Shown here: piece after piece, positions 37,001 to 48,700 of the stretch | Numbering within the stretch: position 1 is the stretch's first letter | How the letters are laid out: every line of letters starts with the position of its first letter | Assembly: GCF_901709675.1 (NCBI RefSeq) | Contig: NC_051087.1 | Coordinates: forward strand, 12,215,384-12,279,383 | Origin: Syngnathus acus | Lineage: Eukaryota; Chordata; Actinopteri; Syngnathiformes; Syngnathidae | Length of the DNA: 64,000 bases | Direction: 5' to 3' | Notes under the pieces: model-generated | Told to the model about the DNA's origin: nothing | The model's database searches: none | What the model saw: only the letters and a program-made list of their open reading frames with translations | Made by a program: the position numbers and the translations under genes

Positions 37001-40000
37001 TGAGCTCTCGACCAAAGAAAGAAGATGGTGGTGTGCGGGTGAGTGCGAGACACATCACGCATAATGATCGATTGTCAATATATTTCAAATGCATTTTAAA
37101 TGTTATGTTTCGCCCTGAAGGCACTGATTAAGCGACGTTTTGAGAACAAGGCCAAGAGAAACAGCAACACTCAATTGAACCATGTGGGACTAAACAAAGG
37201 AAGCAGGTAAATGAAATGAATGTAAAAATGTTAAGAAAATCTAGTAGCTTAAATCCATTAAATGCAAATAAATAGTGTTTATGTAATTGTAGCTCTCCTG
37301 GGAATTAAACTGTGCCATACAGTAGATCGGTGCCGTTCTCGTTTATGAATGTCTTCCTGCATGTTGTTTTACATTTTATTTTGTATAAAATTTGATGGAC
37401 CTTTATTTAAAGGCACTATGGATCCAAGGAGTCTGTATCAATTCCAGTGAGCCCTGTTGGAAGTCTGGATCTGAGTGCAGATGCCAGTACTGTGGTCAGG
37501 CCAGTCCACAGCTCCATTTTAGGGGAGAAGTACTGTTTTGAGGTACAGTCCTCTCCAACCCATGCATTTTTCACTTTGACTGTAAAATATTTGTTGGACG
37601 GGTCTCTCTTTTGTTTAAAACGCAACAATAAGTAGTTTTACCTTAAACCAACAACTTCAAATGGTTCAGGGCACATTGTCTTGCGGTAGGCAAACTGTGT
37701 GTGCTGTCAGATCTGTCACGTGAAAAAACATAAAAGTGTGTTATCACATCTGTATTGAGTTTACTGACTAATCTTAAAATGAGCTTGAAATTTAAAAAAA
37801 AATCACAATACTGTTACTTTCCATCTATACTTGCATTTACAGGTCATAAACTCGGAGAACACACACTGCTTTGGCTGCTCCTCAGCTGCAGAGCGTGATC
37901 GTTGGATTGAAGACCTGAGAAGGGCTGCCCAGCCCAATAAGGTGATCAATTTGATCCAAAAGAATACGATTTAATATCCTGATCATCGGAGAAAATGCAA
38001 TTGAAAAAGTGTTTACTATTAAACTGTTCACAGGATAACATTGAGCGGACAGAGAACTCCCTAAATCTGTGGGTGAAAGAAGCTAAGGATTTGCCTCCCA
38101 AACGCCGCTATTACTGTGAAGTACATTTGGATGGGACTCTCTTTGCCCGTACCACCTCTCGCCCGATAGGAAAAGTGCCCAGTCGTTCCAACCTGGCTGC
38201 AGAAATCTCTACTGGTTCTTCAGGAAGTCTGGGTGGTAGTGGAGGTGTTGCAGGGGGATGTCAGTTATTCTGGGGAGAGTTCTTTGAACTTGACAATCTT
38301 CCATGCATCTCCCAAATCACCTTGCACCTCTTCCGCGAGGAAGAACCCAAGAAAAAGCGCCATTCTCGAGATGAATTCAGCCTGCATCCACTGGGGAGTG
38401 TCAATATACACTTAGCTGATATCCGAGGGAGGACCTATCAGGAAAAGTGGTATCCTATCATTCCTTACAAGCTGTCGAGTACGGGGTGCGCCAAAGAGCA
38501 TCTGGGGTCACAGGCTTCTCTTCGCATCAAGGCCCGTTTCCAGAATCTACACGTTCTTCCTATGGAGAAATACAAGGAGTTTGCTGAGTATGTGACTGTG
38601 AATTATGTCGACATGTGCAAAAGCTTGGAGCCACTTCTGAATGTGAAAGAAAAGGAGGAGCTGGCCGGGGCGCTTGTGCATGTGCTGCAGAGTATCGGCA
38701 AAGCAAAGGTAAAAGAGTAGAAAGCATGTAAACACTCAAACATCTAAGGTCAATCCCAAACAATTGGGAGACTCTGGTTGGCCAATCTGATTTTTTACTT
38801 TTAGATTTTCTTTTAATGAAAACTGAAGAAATCTGTTCCAGCATGATCAAATATTTTTAGAAGGGCATCGAAAAAGCAAAAAATACACACAATTAATTAT
38901 TTTTGCATTTTGCTGAGGTCAAGCGTAATATAGCTTGCTCCAGTTTTTTGCATGATCATGGTCTAATCACAAAAGATTTGTACTCATTAAGAGGCTTGAT
39001 CCACCCAAGATATTGTTGAGATTCTAACTTTGGGTTCCTTGATGTAACTTGACTTTTTCAAGTCAATTAGTGCAACCTAATTCGGAGAGGACTCCCAAAA
39101 AAGGGCTTTACATTGTTAAAATACACAATCATATACACATGATTAAACAGAAATCCAAGGGAATAAAAAGAATCAAAACAATAAAGACCTACTTGAATGC
39201 CTACATAACAAATATGAACAATTTTTTAAAAAACATATACAGTGGAGACTGTTCTTAGCTCAATGCTGCAATTAATCCACAACTTTCCATTTTCACCATA
39301 TTTTACTGAAATGAGTTTTAAGCAATTGCTGCGATCTTCCGTTCAGTGGGGTGAAGAATTTGAGACAAAGCAATAATTTCGGGACTCTGAACTTAGTAGT
39401 TAGAAAATTTATAGAATGGAAAAAACTCAGCTGAGGGCTGAGTCCACAGTCCACTGAAGCAATTAGCTCTCTATCGCTATGCATAACAACCCGCTCTCTC
39501 ATACAACTTTTAACTACAGTGGAGCAAGAATCAAACATTATTTTCTATCGACAGATTATTTTAAAAATTGTACTCAGACATTAATCCTGACCACTTCAAA
39601 GCTCTCTCACTGGTTTTGATGAGTTCAGTTTATTGTCTATATTTAAATGGCCTGCTCCCTCTAAATTGTGAGCCAGGCTCTTTCCGGAAAACTGGAGGAA
39701 AATTTAAAATGCACCTAAATGACGCCAGCCTACCGGGCATCTGCCCTGTATGCCAGATGTTCCACTCCAGCTCTATATGAGGGTTTAAGTAAGTTTGGTG
39801 GCTGATGATATCACAAAGAGGGAACATGGAGAACATCAATTCTCAAACACGAGCTAATTTAATACACATAATAAACTAAAATACTATACAATATGTTTCA
39901 GGAATTTCTCGTTGATTTGGGAACCGCCGAGATTGAACGATTTGGAGAGAAGGAGGCTCTTATCTTCAGAGAGAACACAATTGCCACGAAAGCCATAGAT

Positions 40001-43000
40001 GAATATATGAAGCTGGTTGGACAGAAATACCTCATTGACACATTAGGTAAATATGTTAGATTAAACTGGTTTCCCGTGATTACAAATACTTTCATAGGGC
40101 TCTCTTTCTCATTGGTTTCAGGGGACTTCATCATACGTCTCTATGTAATGGGGGACAACTGTGAAGTTGACCCCCGCAAATGTCATGCCTCTGAACTATC
40201 AAACAACCAGAGGAATTTGAGGGAAGTGTGTGACGAAGTGGTGCGGAAAATTATTGACCTCCATGGGTAAGATAATGAAGTTCACAGGGAAAAAAAAACA
40301 AACTTTGGATCTTGATAATAACTTTCAACTTTAATTTTTTTTTTTTAATGCCTTTAGACACTTTCCTGAGGAGCTGAACAAGATTTTCTCAAGTTGGACG
40401 GTGTTGTGTGAAGACCAAGGAAGACCAGAGATTGGTCAACGTCTCATCTCTGCTTCCCTCTTCCTTCGCTTCTTGTGTCCTGCTGTCCTGAGTCCATCTC
40501 TTTTTGGTTTGACACAACCATACCCAGAACCAAAAACCCTCCGCGCACTCACCCTAACTGCTAAAGTCATCCAGAACTTGGCAAACTTCACTCTGTGAGC
40601 ATCTTTATTTGCCAATCTAATAATACGTTTTTTAAACATTTAGAAATATATTTAGGAATGACGTTTTTTTTTGTTTTTTTTAATAAACATCTCAATTGTC
40701 TTACTGCAGGTTTGGAGACAAGGAGGAGTACATGCTTTTTATGAATGAATTCTTAGAGCAGCATTGGGACAGAATGAGGGGCTTTCTCCAAACAGTATCC
40801 AATCCATATGCTGAAATCCCAATGAGTTCTTTTGATGGCTATGTGGATCTACCTCTGCGACTGGCCGTGCTACATGGTCTGTTGGTTGATATCATCTGTC
40901 TGAGGGATCAGGTACAAAGGAATCATTTCTCTTTTAGAGCAGAATATCATATGCATCGAACAAATCCACCAAATTCAGGTTACCTGCGTCACCTTAAAGT
41001 CTTAAAGGTCTAAAGTCCACTCTACTTTCTGTCACCAAATATCCAGGTGATCTTGCTCATGCAACAAAAAATGTATGTCTCCAAAATTCCCAAGCAAGAT
41101 AAACTACACTTGACCCATCTAGAAAATAAAGATCCGCCTGTTTTTACACCGTCTTTCAAAATAGTGCTCACGGTGTACTAAACATAAAGTAAAGGAATGT
41201 AAATAATAAGTACATCTAGAAATACTACGGTACATGAATGCAAGCGAGAAAAGATGAAGTCCAGCCAATTGCACAGTAGTGTGTTGATTTGATAATCTGA
41301 AGGCCTGTAGATACAAAATGTTTTAGTGTTATTACCTTGCCTGGTAACAAAGTGCACGTTGGCTGGGTGGGGTGGCCTCACATGATGACTGGTGTGTTAT
41401 ACATAAATGCCCTTTAACAGTCGAGCCATAATCATAACCGGGTTGGGTTGGGAGTTATATAACAATTCGAAATGGCAATAACTCACAGGAACCCTTGAGA
41501 AGAATATTTTTCACTTGCATCGTTGGCGTGGGGCCCAAAGTGAGATTTATTTATTTATTTTTTACCGGGGCCCTGAATCCCTTGTGGAGACACTGGGCAC
41601 AACCAAAATATTGTTTATGAAGAATATTTTACTATCTCCTTTAATTTGTAAATATTTTTGGAGTGGTCCACTGAACCATCACGGTTGTCCCATACCTACA
41701 AAGTTAACTTAGTCCTCATAAGAACTTGCCAGAAGGGTGCTGACTGATTGTACAATCCAACAAAGAACCATACCATTATGTTGACAGCATTTATTCCAAA
41801 TTACAACTTTTATCAAGAAAATAATTTCTGGATTGTAGAAGTAAAAATAAGGATCCCGTTCATTTAGTTTGACTTTAATCGATTGTATTTTAATTGTGAT
41901 TTTGGTGACAGACAAGTGTTCAAATTGCCAAGAAAACTGTGCATTATCTTTATGCTCCTTTATCCAGTTGCTTTCTTCTCATTGTTGGTCTGTTTGTGAT
42001 TTTGTAGCATCATCATTTTTCACACAAGCTAACATACAGCTTTTATATGCTTTAGGACACCATTGAGAAATTGCACCCTCTGCCTTTGATCCTGAACCAG
42101 ATAACAGAGTCACTGGGCCCTGAGATGCATCAGATAACAATTAACCAGTATGTTGACCTCATGATCTGTCTTTGGTTGTTGTTGTACTTTAGTAAAAGTG
42201 TCTTCTTTCTCACATTCCCAAGGAAACAAGATAAGCCAATGTATGTTCCTCCAAAGGACTTGAGCAAATTTAGCCCTCATCAATCATCCCTCCAACAGCT
42301 TCCTCAAGACTCCAAGAGAGATGGGTATGTCATCTTCTGTCCAACTTTAGATTTCAATATTGTTATAAAGAGCAACTACATAATGCTACAAGAGCTTTAC
42401 AACATTCTGGTGAAGCTATGCTCATCTTCATTAGCTTGCAAACAGTGAAAACTATTAAGTATCTTAAGTATTACCATCAGTTAACTGCCAATACAGATTA
42501 TTTTGCTAGGTAATATGTGAATTTGACAAACCCCTCTATCACTTCTAAATCTTACATATATAAACATCGACGCAAGTGTGATTTTTTTTTTTTTTTTTGC
42601 AGAGATGTGAAAGCTAGGAGAAGGAAGCCAGTCGCCAGAACTCAAAGTGCACCTCATAGACGTCCTGAAAAAAGACTAAAGAGGCAGACAAGTTCTGAAG
42701 CCCTGCCCACAGCTGAACATGAACAAGATTTGCAAACAAACCAGCCCCTCATATCATCACCAAAAACTGTGAGTGTAAAATGAAAAACCAGACTTATGTC
42801 AACTACCATTTCTTTTTCAAATATTACATTATGGAGTATATACGGGCTGAAATGGAATGAAGTTTTCTCGTTATCAGAGCGAAACAATCAAACCATGTGC
42901 ACCAGTCCCTTGGATTAAAGACGTACAAAACAGGGAGCCCAGAGAGATGCACTCTGAGCAGGAGGAACTCAGTTTACTAGATAAGGTAGGTCATACCTGC

Positions 43001-44176
43001 CCTCAGAAAGGCAATCGGATTCTCAGTAACATCTTTTCACATCATGAACCAGCATGCCCAAGAACTGTCCGAGCTCCGCCTGGGAATAGACCAGGTGACT
43101 GAACGTGAGCTGGAAATGGCAAAGCGACTGGAGGACTTCATTAACCAAAGTCAAGATCAGAATGCAATACTGCAGGCCGAAATGGATGAGCTTCGGAATC
43201 TGCTGGCTGTGCGGGAGGAGCAGCTTGCTAGCGCCACCTTCAGGTAGAAAACGGCATGTTTTATTTAATCAATAACTGTCATCATTACTCTAGACTCAGC
43301 ACGTTCATGGCCATGTTGGAATTGCATTTACCTGTACTATTAATACTATTGAAAAGAGAATGGCTTTTATTATCGGTAACCAATTCGTACGTCTTGGCTG
43401 TCTGTTTCGTTGATAGGTTGGATGTGATCGAGGAGGAGAGGGAGGATGATGAGCGCAAGCTGAATGCCGCAATTGCAGCTGCTGAGCGAATGAACATACT
43501 GGTACGACACAAGGACAAAAACTGATTTGAATCAGAAATTCGGTTTCAGTTTGACAGATCCAATCATTACATTTCAATTAGCTTCTTGAATTGTATCGCA
43601 CCCTGTGTATTGGGATATATATATTGAATCGGTTTGACATTGCTGATGTTTTTGAAAAAAATATAATTACCTCGGGCACTTTGGAGTTTGGGGAGCTTGT
43701 ACATCTTGTTGCAAAATCCTAAACGCAGCAAAATCTACATCTGTACCAAATTGAATCAAATTCCAGTCCTGCACAATCATACTGAATGGAATCATTATAT
43801 TTCAAAACGGTTACATCCTTGAATCCTATTATACCTCATGAATGAAGAACCATATCAAATTGTGTTTTTTTGGAGAGATGCATACCCCATGTCACGATCT
43901 TATTGTAGTAGATCTTTAAAACCAAGAGAGATATTTTTTTTATTGCTTGGTTCTATTGAAATCAAAAAAGTATTAATGTTTCAGTGCATGCTATGAAAAC
44001 ATCTGTTCATTGGGATCAGCATCAATCTTGCAACAGAAATTCAAGCTATAAACATGAGTGAGCTGCTGATTTTTTTAAAAATGATTTAATTTTTCTTTTT
44101 TTTCATGTACTCACAGGAGGAGCAGTTTGCTGGCTTGATGAAGGATATTCATCAGCTCAATAAATCAACAAGCTGA
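33248..44176 (+). CDS. rasal3: RAS protein activator like 3 (SynGAP-family RasGAP), complete coding region
   Basis: Exons: 33248-33803, 35019-35152, 35232-35310, 36983-37038, 37121-37206, 37413-37542, 37843-37941, 38034-38708, 39902-40046, 40122-40266, 40358-40594, 40710-40911, 42056-42147, 42223-42324, 42603-42768, 42878-42985, 43053-43243, 43417-43501, 44117-44176. All phases fit: 1115 codons. Layout: disordered N terminus 1-190 with a [10 protein letters not shown] box; split PH domain about 205-378 ([15 protein letters not shown] end); C2 about 385-525 ([20 protein letters not shown]); RasGAP about 560-850 with the arginine finger in [19 protein letters not shown] and the FLRFLCPAV motif; basic [12 protein letters not shown] box about 920; C-terminal coiled coil about 1005-1110. 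It speeds GTP hydrolysis on Ras. RASAL3 is preferred over RASAL2, DAB2IP and SYNGAP by the compact C terminus and PH wording. Small exons 35019 and 35232 are the least certain. Confidence 0.9.
33983..34009 (+). repeat. (CA)n microsatellite
   Basis: About 13 AC units in RASAL3 intron 1. Confidence 0.95.
34091..34401. mobile_element. MITE, TATAAGGCGCACC type, with internal duplication and a captured hAT tip
   Basis: Ends TACCGTATTTTCCACACTAT and ATAGCGCGGAAAATACGGTA. The module ATAAGGCGCACCTTCAATGA occurs twice about 75 bp apart, followed by an intrusion (about 34254-34290) GGCCCGCGGGCCGGACTTTG that looks like the end of an unrelated hAT element. Non-coding, in RASAL3 intron 1. Confidence 0.85.
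35905..35993 (+). repeat. (TGGA)n microsatellite
   Basis: About 22 GGAT units in the RASAL3 intron following exon 3. Same motif as 4041-4166. Confidence 0.97.
36372..36530. repeat. Inverted-repeat element, CGGCCATTTTGTCA arms
   Basis: Left arm GGCCATTTTGTCATTTGCTG and AGTTGCCAGGTCTCAGGTTA; right arm TTGTAACCTGGCAACTGTGA and GTGACAAAATGGCC. Arms of about 65 bp are imperfect. Wider similarity (36200-36660) to 4319-4389, 5811-5990 and 21955-22095 shows a multi-copy family. In a RASAL3 intron. Confidence 0.75.
38709..39901. other. rasal3: RASAL3 intron without notable content
   Basis: Between the C2 exon and the first RasGAP exon. AT-rich, no repeats with clear ends, no extra exon. Confidence 0.5.
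40912..42055. other. rasal3: RASAL3 intron without notable content
   Basis: A 1.1-kb intron inside the end of the RasGAP domain. I see low-complexity TTTA runs near 41545-41560 only. Confidence 0.5.
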
Positions 44177-45640
44177 TGAAAAGGAACAAATTGTCAGTTC
44201 AGGATGCTTCTTAGGGTTTGCCATAGTTGTGTACAGTTTCAGTATAGCCCCAAGTATGCTTCTTAGCCATTTCTCAGCGAGCACATAAAAACTAAGCTTA
44301 TCTTTGCCAGACATTTATTGGTGTGTAGTATGATAAATTGAATCTCTTACAAAAACTGAAACACTGACAAATGACTGAACAATCAATAGCCCATCGAGCA
44401 GTGATTTTATTTGTGTTAAGCACTTCATATAGAGTTCATACCAAAGTCAATACAAGATTTCGACAAACAGTCAAAATATTTGGTTCACTCACACAATCTT
44501 ACAATAGACACGATAAAACGTTTACCTTGAAATTCTCCCTTTACCAACACAAAAATGCTCAGTAATTTGTGACGGTGAAGAACTCACTCTATAATGTATA
44601 TACGTACTTTTTTATATTTGTAATATCTGTATGAGCAGTACATTTTGACCCGTCACAACGTTATGGCCATTTGAGAAATAATATTCAAAACATTAGATGT
44701 GTGAAATGTGGTTTGCGATGAGAATTGCTTTGTAAACCTTTTTAGACAGATGAGATATGAGCCAGTTACTTTATTTCTCATTTGTTCTTGAATTTCTTTG
44801 GTTCGTGGCCTTTTATTATAGCTTTTTGAGATCTTTCCGTTGACTTCATTTTGTCAGACAAGTTCTACAGTATTATGGTGGTATCTTGATTGAACATGCT
44901 CAGTGAACGTGAACATCAACTGTTAGCCTTCCTCAGCCGTGATAGCTCACAGTAAATTCATGATTTGTGGGGCAAGTATTTTTTCCACACAGGACCAGTT
45001 ACTTTTGAAGTGCTTTTTTTCCTTAATAAAAATCAAATCAATGAACTGCTTTTATGTTTATTTGCGTTATATTTGTTATATTTACATTTCTTAGATGACC
45101 TTGAACATTAAAGTAGGGAAACTATGCAAAAAAGTCAGAATTTGAGAATAGGGCAAATATTTATTTTAAATGCACTGTAATTATTAATGCTGGACAATGA
45201 CAAAAAAAACCATACATGACTGCTGTAATAAAGTGTTCTCATGGCACTTAATCAGAGTTCTTGCAGAATTCGAACCAATCACGTTGCAGACTAGACATTC
45301 GGTAAATTAAAAATGACTATTATTTTTTTAATGAGGGCAGTCACATCAACAACATAAGTCTGAACACCAAATAACATGTTTATGACTGAGAAAAATGACA
45401 TACAATAATATCCAGGGAGTGCTGTATAATAATATATGTTTCCATTGCATACATGTGTTTTGCCTTCTGTTTTGTTCAATAAAAATACTTAATGTTTCAT
45501 GAATTCGTTGATGTTTCAAACCGGGCGTACGGTGAATGCGCGTATGAAACTGGCGGGGCTAAGAATCACTGGTTTAGGTCTCGCTCACATTGAGCCACGC
45601 CTCGAACTGCACTCTGAAGCCAGAGCTACTGACGACAGCC
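44177..45640. other. RASAL3 3' UTR and spacer to the TRIM gene
   Basis: Possible poly(A) signals AATAAA at 45025-45030 and 45478-45483; the first gives a 3' UTR of about 0.85 kb. No other gene is seen. The two genes are in tandem on the plus strand, about 1.6 kb from stop to next start. Confidence 0.5.
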
Positions 45641-45774
45641 AGTCACGTGACAAATGTCACTTGAACTCTAACTTTCGTTTCGCGAGAAAAGGAACTTAAG
45701 TTGCGTTGGCTTCTCAAAAGGAATTTAAGTTTCGTTAGCTTCTCAATCTCCTCAGTCGACACTGAAACGTCGCC
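45640..45774 (+). promoter_or_regulatory. Putative TRIM25-like promoter with interferon-response-like sites
   Basis: GAAAAGGAACTT at 45686-45697 resembles an ISRE (GAAANNGAAACT) with two mismatches; AACTTTCGTTTC nearby and AAGTTTCGTTAGC at about 45727-45739 carry reverse IRF-like GAAAC cores. A 29-bp unit (GGAACTTAAGTTGCGTTGGC at 45691, GGAATTTAAGTTTCGTTAGC at 45720) is tandemly repeated, doubling the IRF-like piece. Interferon induction is usual for TRIM25 in vertebrates, but binding here is inference. Confidence 0.4.
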
Positions 45775-48700
45775 ATGGCTGACGTCGACGACTGTGAGCA
45801 CTCTCTGCTCAGCCTGGGTGACGAGCTGACCTGCAGTATCTGCCTGTGTCCTTTTGACTGCCCAGTGACCATCCCGTGCGGCCACAACTTCTGCCAGGAG
45901 TGCCTCCTCTCTACTTGGAAGGACAGCTGTATATACAGCTGCCCACAATGTCGGACCAACTACCCCATCAAGCCGGAACTGAAGAAAAACACGGTCCTCA
46001 ACGCCGTGGTCGAGACCTTTAAATTGCGGTCGACTGAGACTGAGCCAGATGTGCCCGTGTCCGAAATGCCGGGGATCCAAGCGGCCAAAGGTGCCGCCGC
46101 CATACGCTGTGATACGTGTATGGAGGCGGACGCCGTGAAGACGTGCCTCACTTGCATGGCCTCCTACTGCGTCGAGCATCTGCGGCCGCACCGCGAAAAC
46201 CCGGTGTTCCACGTACACCAGCTGACCGAGCCCGTCGACGACCTGCTGGAGCGCGTCTGTCCGGAGCACCGCAAGTTAATGGAGCTCTTCTGCACCAAAC
46301 ACGATCGCCTCATGTGCACCTTCTGCCTCCAGCAAGCGCACAAAAGCTGCGACTTTATCACAGCCGAGCAGCAGAGGACCAAGCAAGAGGTCTGTAACTA
46401 AAATGGACAAGAACGCGGAAAATTACCGTATTGGCCCGAATATAAGACGACCCCGATTATAAAACGACCCCTTCTTTTTCAAGACTCAAGTTTGAAAAAA
46501 GACTTTGTCTAGACGCCGAATGTAAGACGACGCCCCCCCCCCCCCTTTTTTTTTTTTTTTTCAGTTTTATTTCAATGCAAAAAACCTCGTCTTATATTCG
46601 GGCCAATACGGTACATTGGTTGAAAGCAACTATCAAAGTCTGCTATCAAGTTAACTCTTCTTTACAGTATGGTATAGCAACCTCAGAAAATACTATAAAC
46701 TAAGCTGCATTCATATATCAATTATATTTAATTAGCTAGCTTTTTCAAAGATCACCTTCAGTAATTGATTGGCTGATTTACTGAGTGCTTTTGAGAATTT
46801 TCTTGGAGCAACTGAGCCCAAAGCAATGGTATTTTTCTCTGTGGGTTTCAAATATGAACTCCAGCTTCCTCCCACATTCAGACGACATACATGTTATGTT
46901 CATTGAACACAAATGGTCCATTGTTGTGAATATGAATGAATTGCTGTATGTTGCTGCAATTGATGGGTGACCATTCCAGGGCCTGCTGGATATTATATTT
47001 TTGTCAATGCTTTAAACGTCACTTGAGTAATATTTCACAACTTTTGAGCAATTAGCGTCATTGTTTTTACTGTCAAGCGTTTGCCTTTTTGTCTCGCAAA
47101 GTCATTCATGCACCTCCTGACTGAAAGATAATGAGCTATTTTGAAATGTGTTTATAACGCAAAATGTCCTGTGACGAGCTATTTACATATAATACATGCT
47201 ATATAATACATATAATGAGCTATTTTCTAATGTGTTTATAAAACATAATGTCCTGTGACCGTAGTGAGGATAAGCGGTTAAGACCTTAAATAAATGAATG
47301 AACGCAATTTAAGGGTCATAGCTCTCGAATGGACAGATCCCCACACTTTGTGGACAAAGGCAGATAGATAAAAAGAGAAGGAATCCAGAGAAGCAGGTTA
47401 TTGAATGTGTACTGTACGTCATTGCTGTTTGTTCAGTAATCTTGATCGCATGATCTTTAACTTCTTACACGAACTGTGAAAACTACATTGTACTTCACTC
47501 AGTCAGTTGGGCTCGGCTCCAGTTCATCCGTGACTCTATCGGTATAAAAATAGATGAAGGAATTAGTTTGTGGTCCACAGAACAATATGATGGCAACGCC
47601 CATAGTTGATGTCATAAGTATGGGTGTTGTTTTCCTTTTGTTAAATGTTGTTAAGGCAGTTTCTGTTGAAAACGCCAAAATGAGATCAGTCTTGTGCAAA
47701 TTCACGACACAAAAATGGAATGACTAAACCTTCTCCAAATCTACACCTGTGCCATTCAGAAATCAAATAAAATGTCATTATTGTTGGTTTAACTGACCTT
47801 CTAAACTGGATTGCTTGATTGCATCCTTTTTATTCTCTTTGCAGTCCAACCTGATACAGCAATTGAGTTTCATGAACAAGAAGATTAAACAAAACGAGAC
47901 CGTCATATTGCAAATGAGAGACATGCAGCTTACCCTGAAGGTAAGCATGGAGCTGGACATGCCTGAGTTAAGTATTTTGCCTGTAATTCGCAATTTTATT
48001 GTTCTGAGCATTAAAGGGACACGCGACCTAAGTTGTCAACTTCCTATTTAAACGAAAATTGGCACATTTACTTAACAGTGTTTTTAAACTTTATTGTATC
48101 AAGGATTCTAAAAAAAAATACATTTAAAGTCCCAACAAAGGAGAAGCGGCTATTTTTGCCCACCGACAACCAAGGGCGAACAAGGAAAGGTGATCAAGTT
48201 CGGTCGGCGTTGAGGGAGATAAATTAACAAGCAATGTAATTAAAGTCATGTGTATCAGACTAACATAATTCATTACTAAATATTTAGTAATAGTTTATGT
48301 TGTTTTATTTACATAGATAACCATGAAGAGATAGTAGTAAATGTTATTTAGCAATGACAAGCTTAGTATTCAGTTTTATCTGCTAAATGTAGATCATTTG
48401 ATTTTTATCAAATGTTATAATATTGCTTCTTTTCCCTATCAAGACCTCAATGTAGAAACTCCGTAGGTACACCTTAAGACAGGGATTGTCAACCGGTGGC
48501 CCGCGGTCCTCTAGTGGACCGTGTCGGTATTGCAGGTGGGCCACTAAATTGGAAATGGAAAATAATTGTATCTTTATGTATTTATAAAAAAAAACATTAT
48601 TTAGACTTGAATTATTTCCCAGCTAATTTTGTAAAGTATATACCCATTCAAATTATGTCAGATGTAGCTGGGATTCCCAAAATAGACATACAGCTGGAAA

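Noticed and set aside
45643-46269. 208-codon minus-strand frame opposite TRIM exon 1
   Set aside because: A shadow of the GC-rich RING/B-box exon; it has no splice or domain support.
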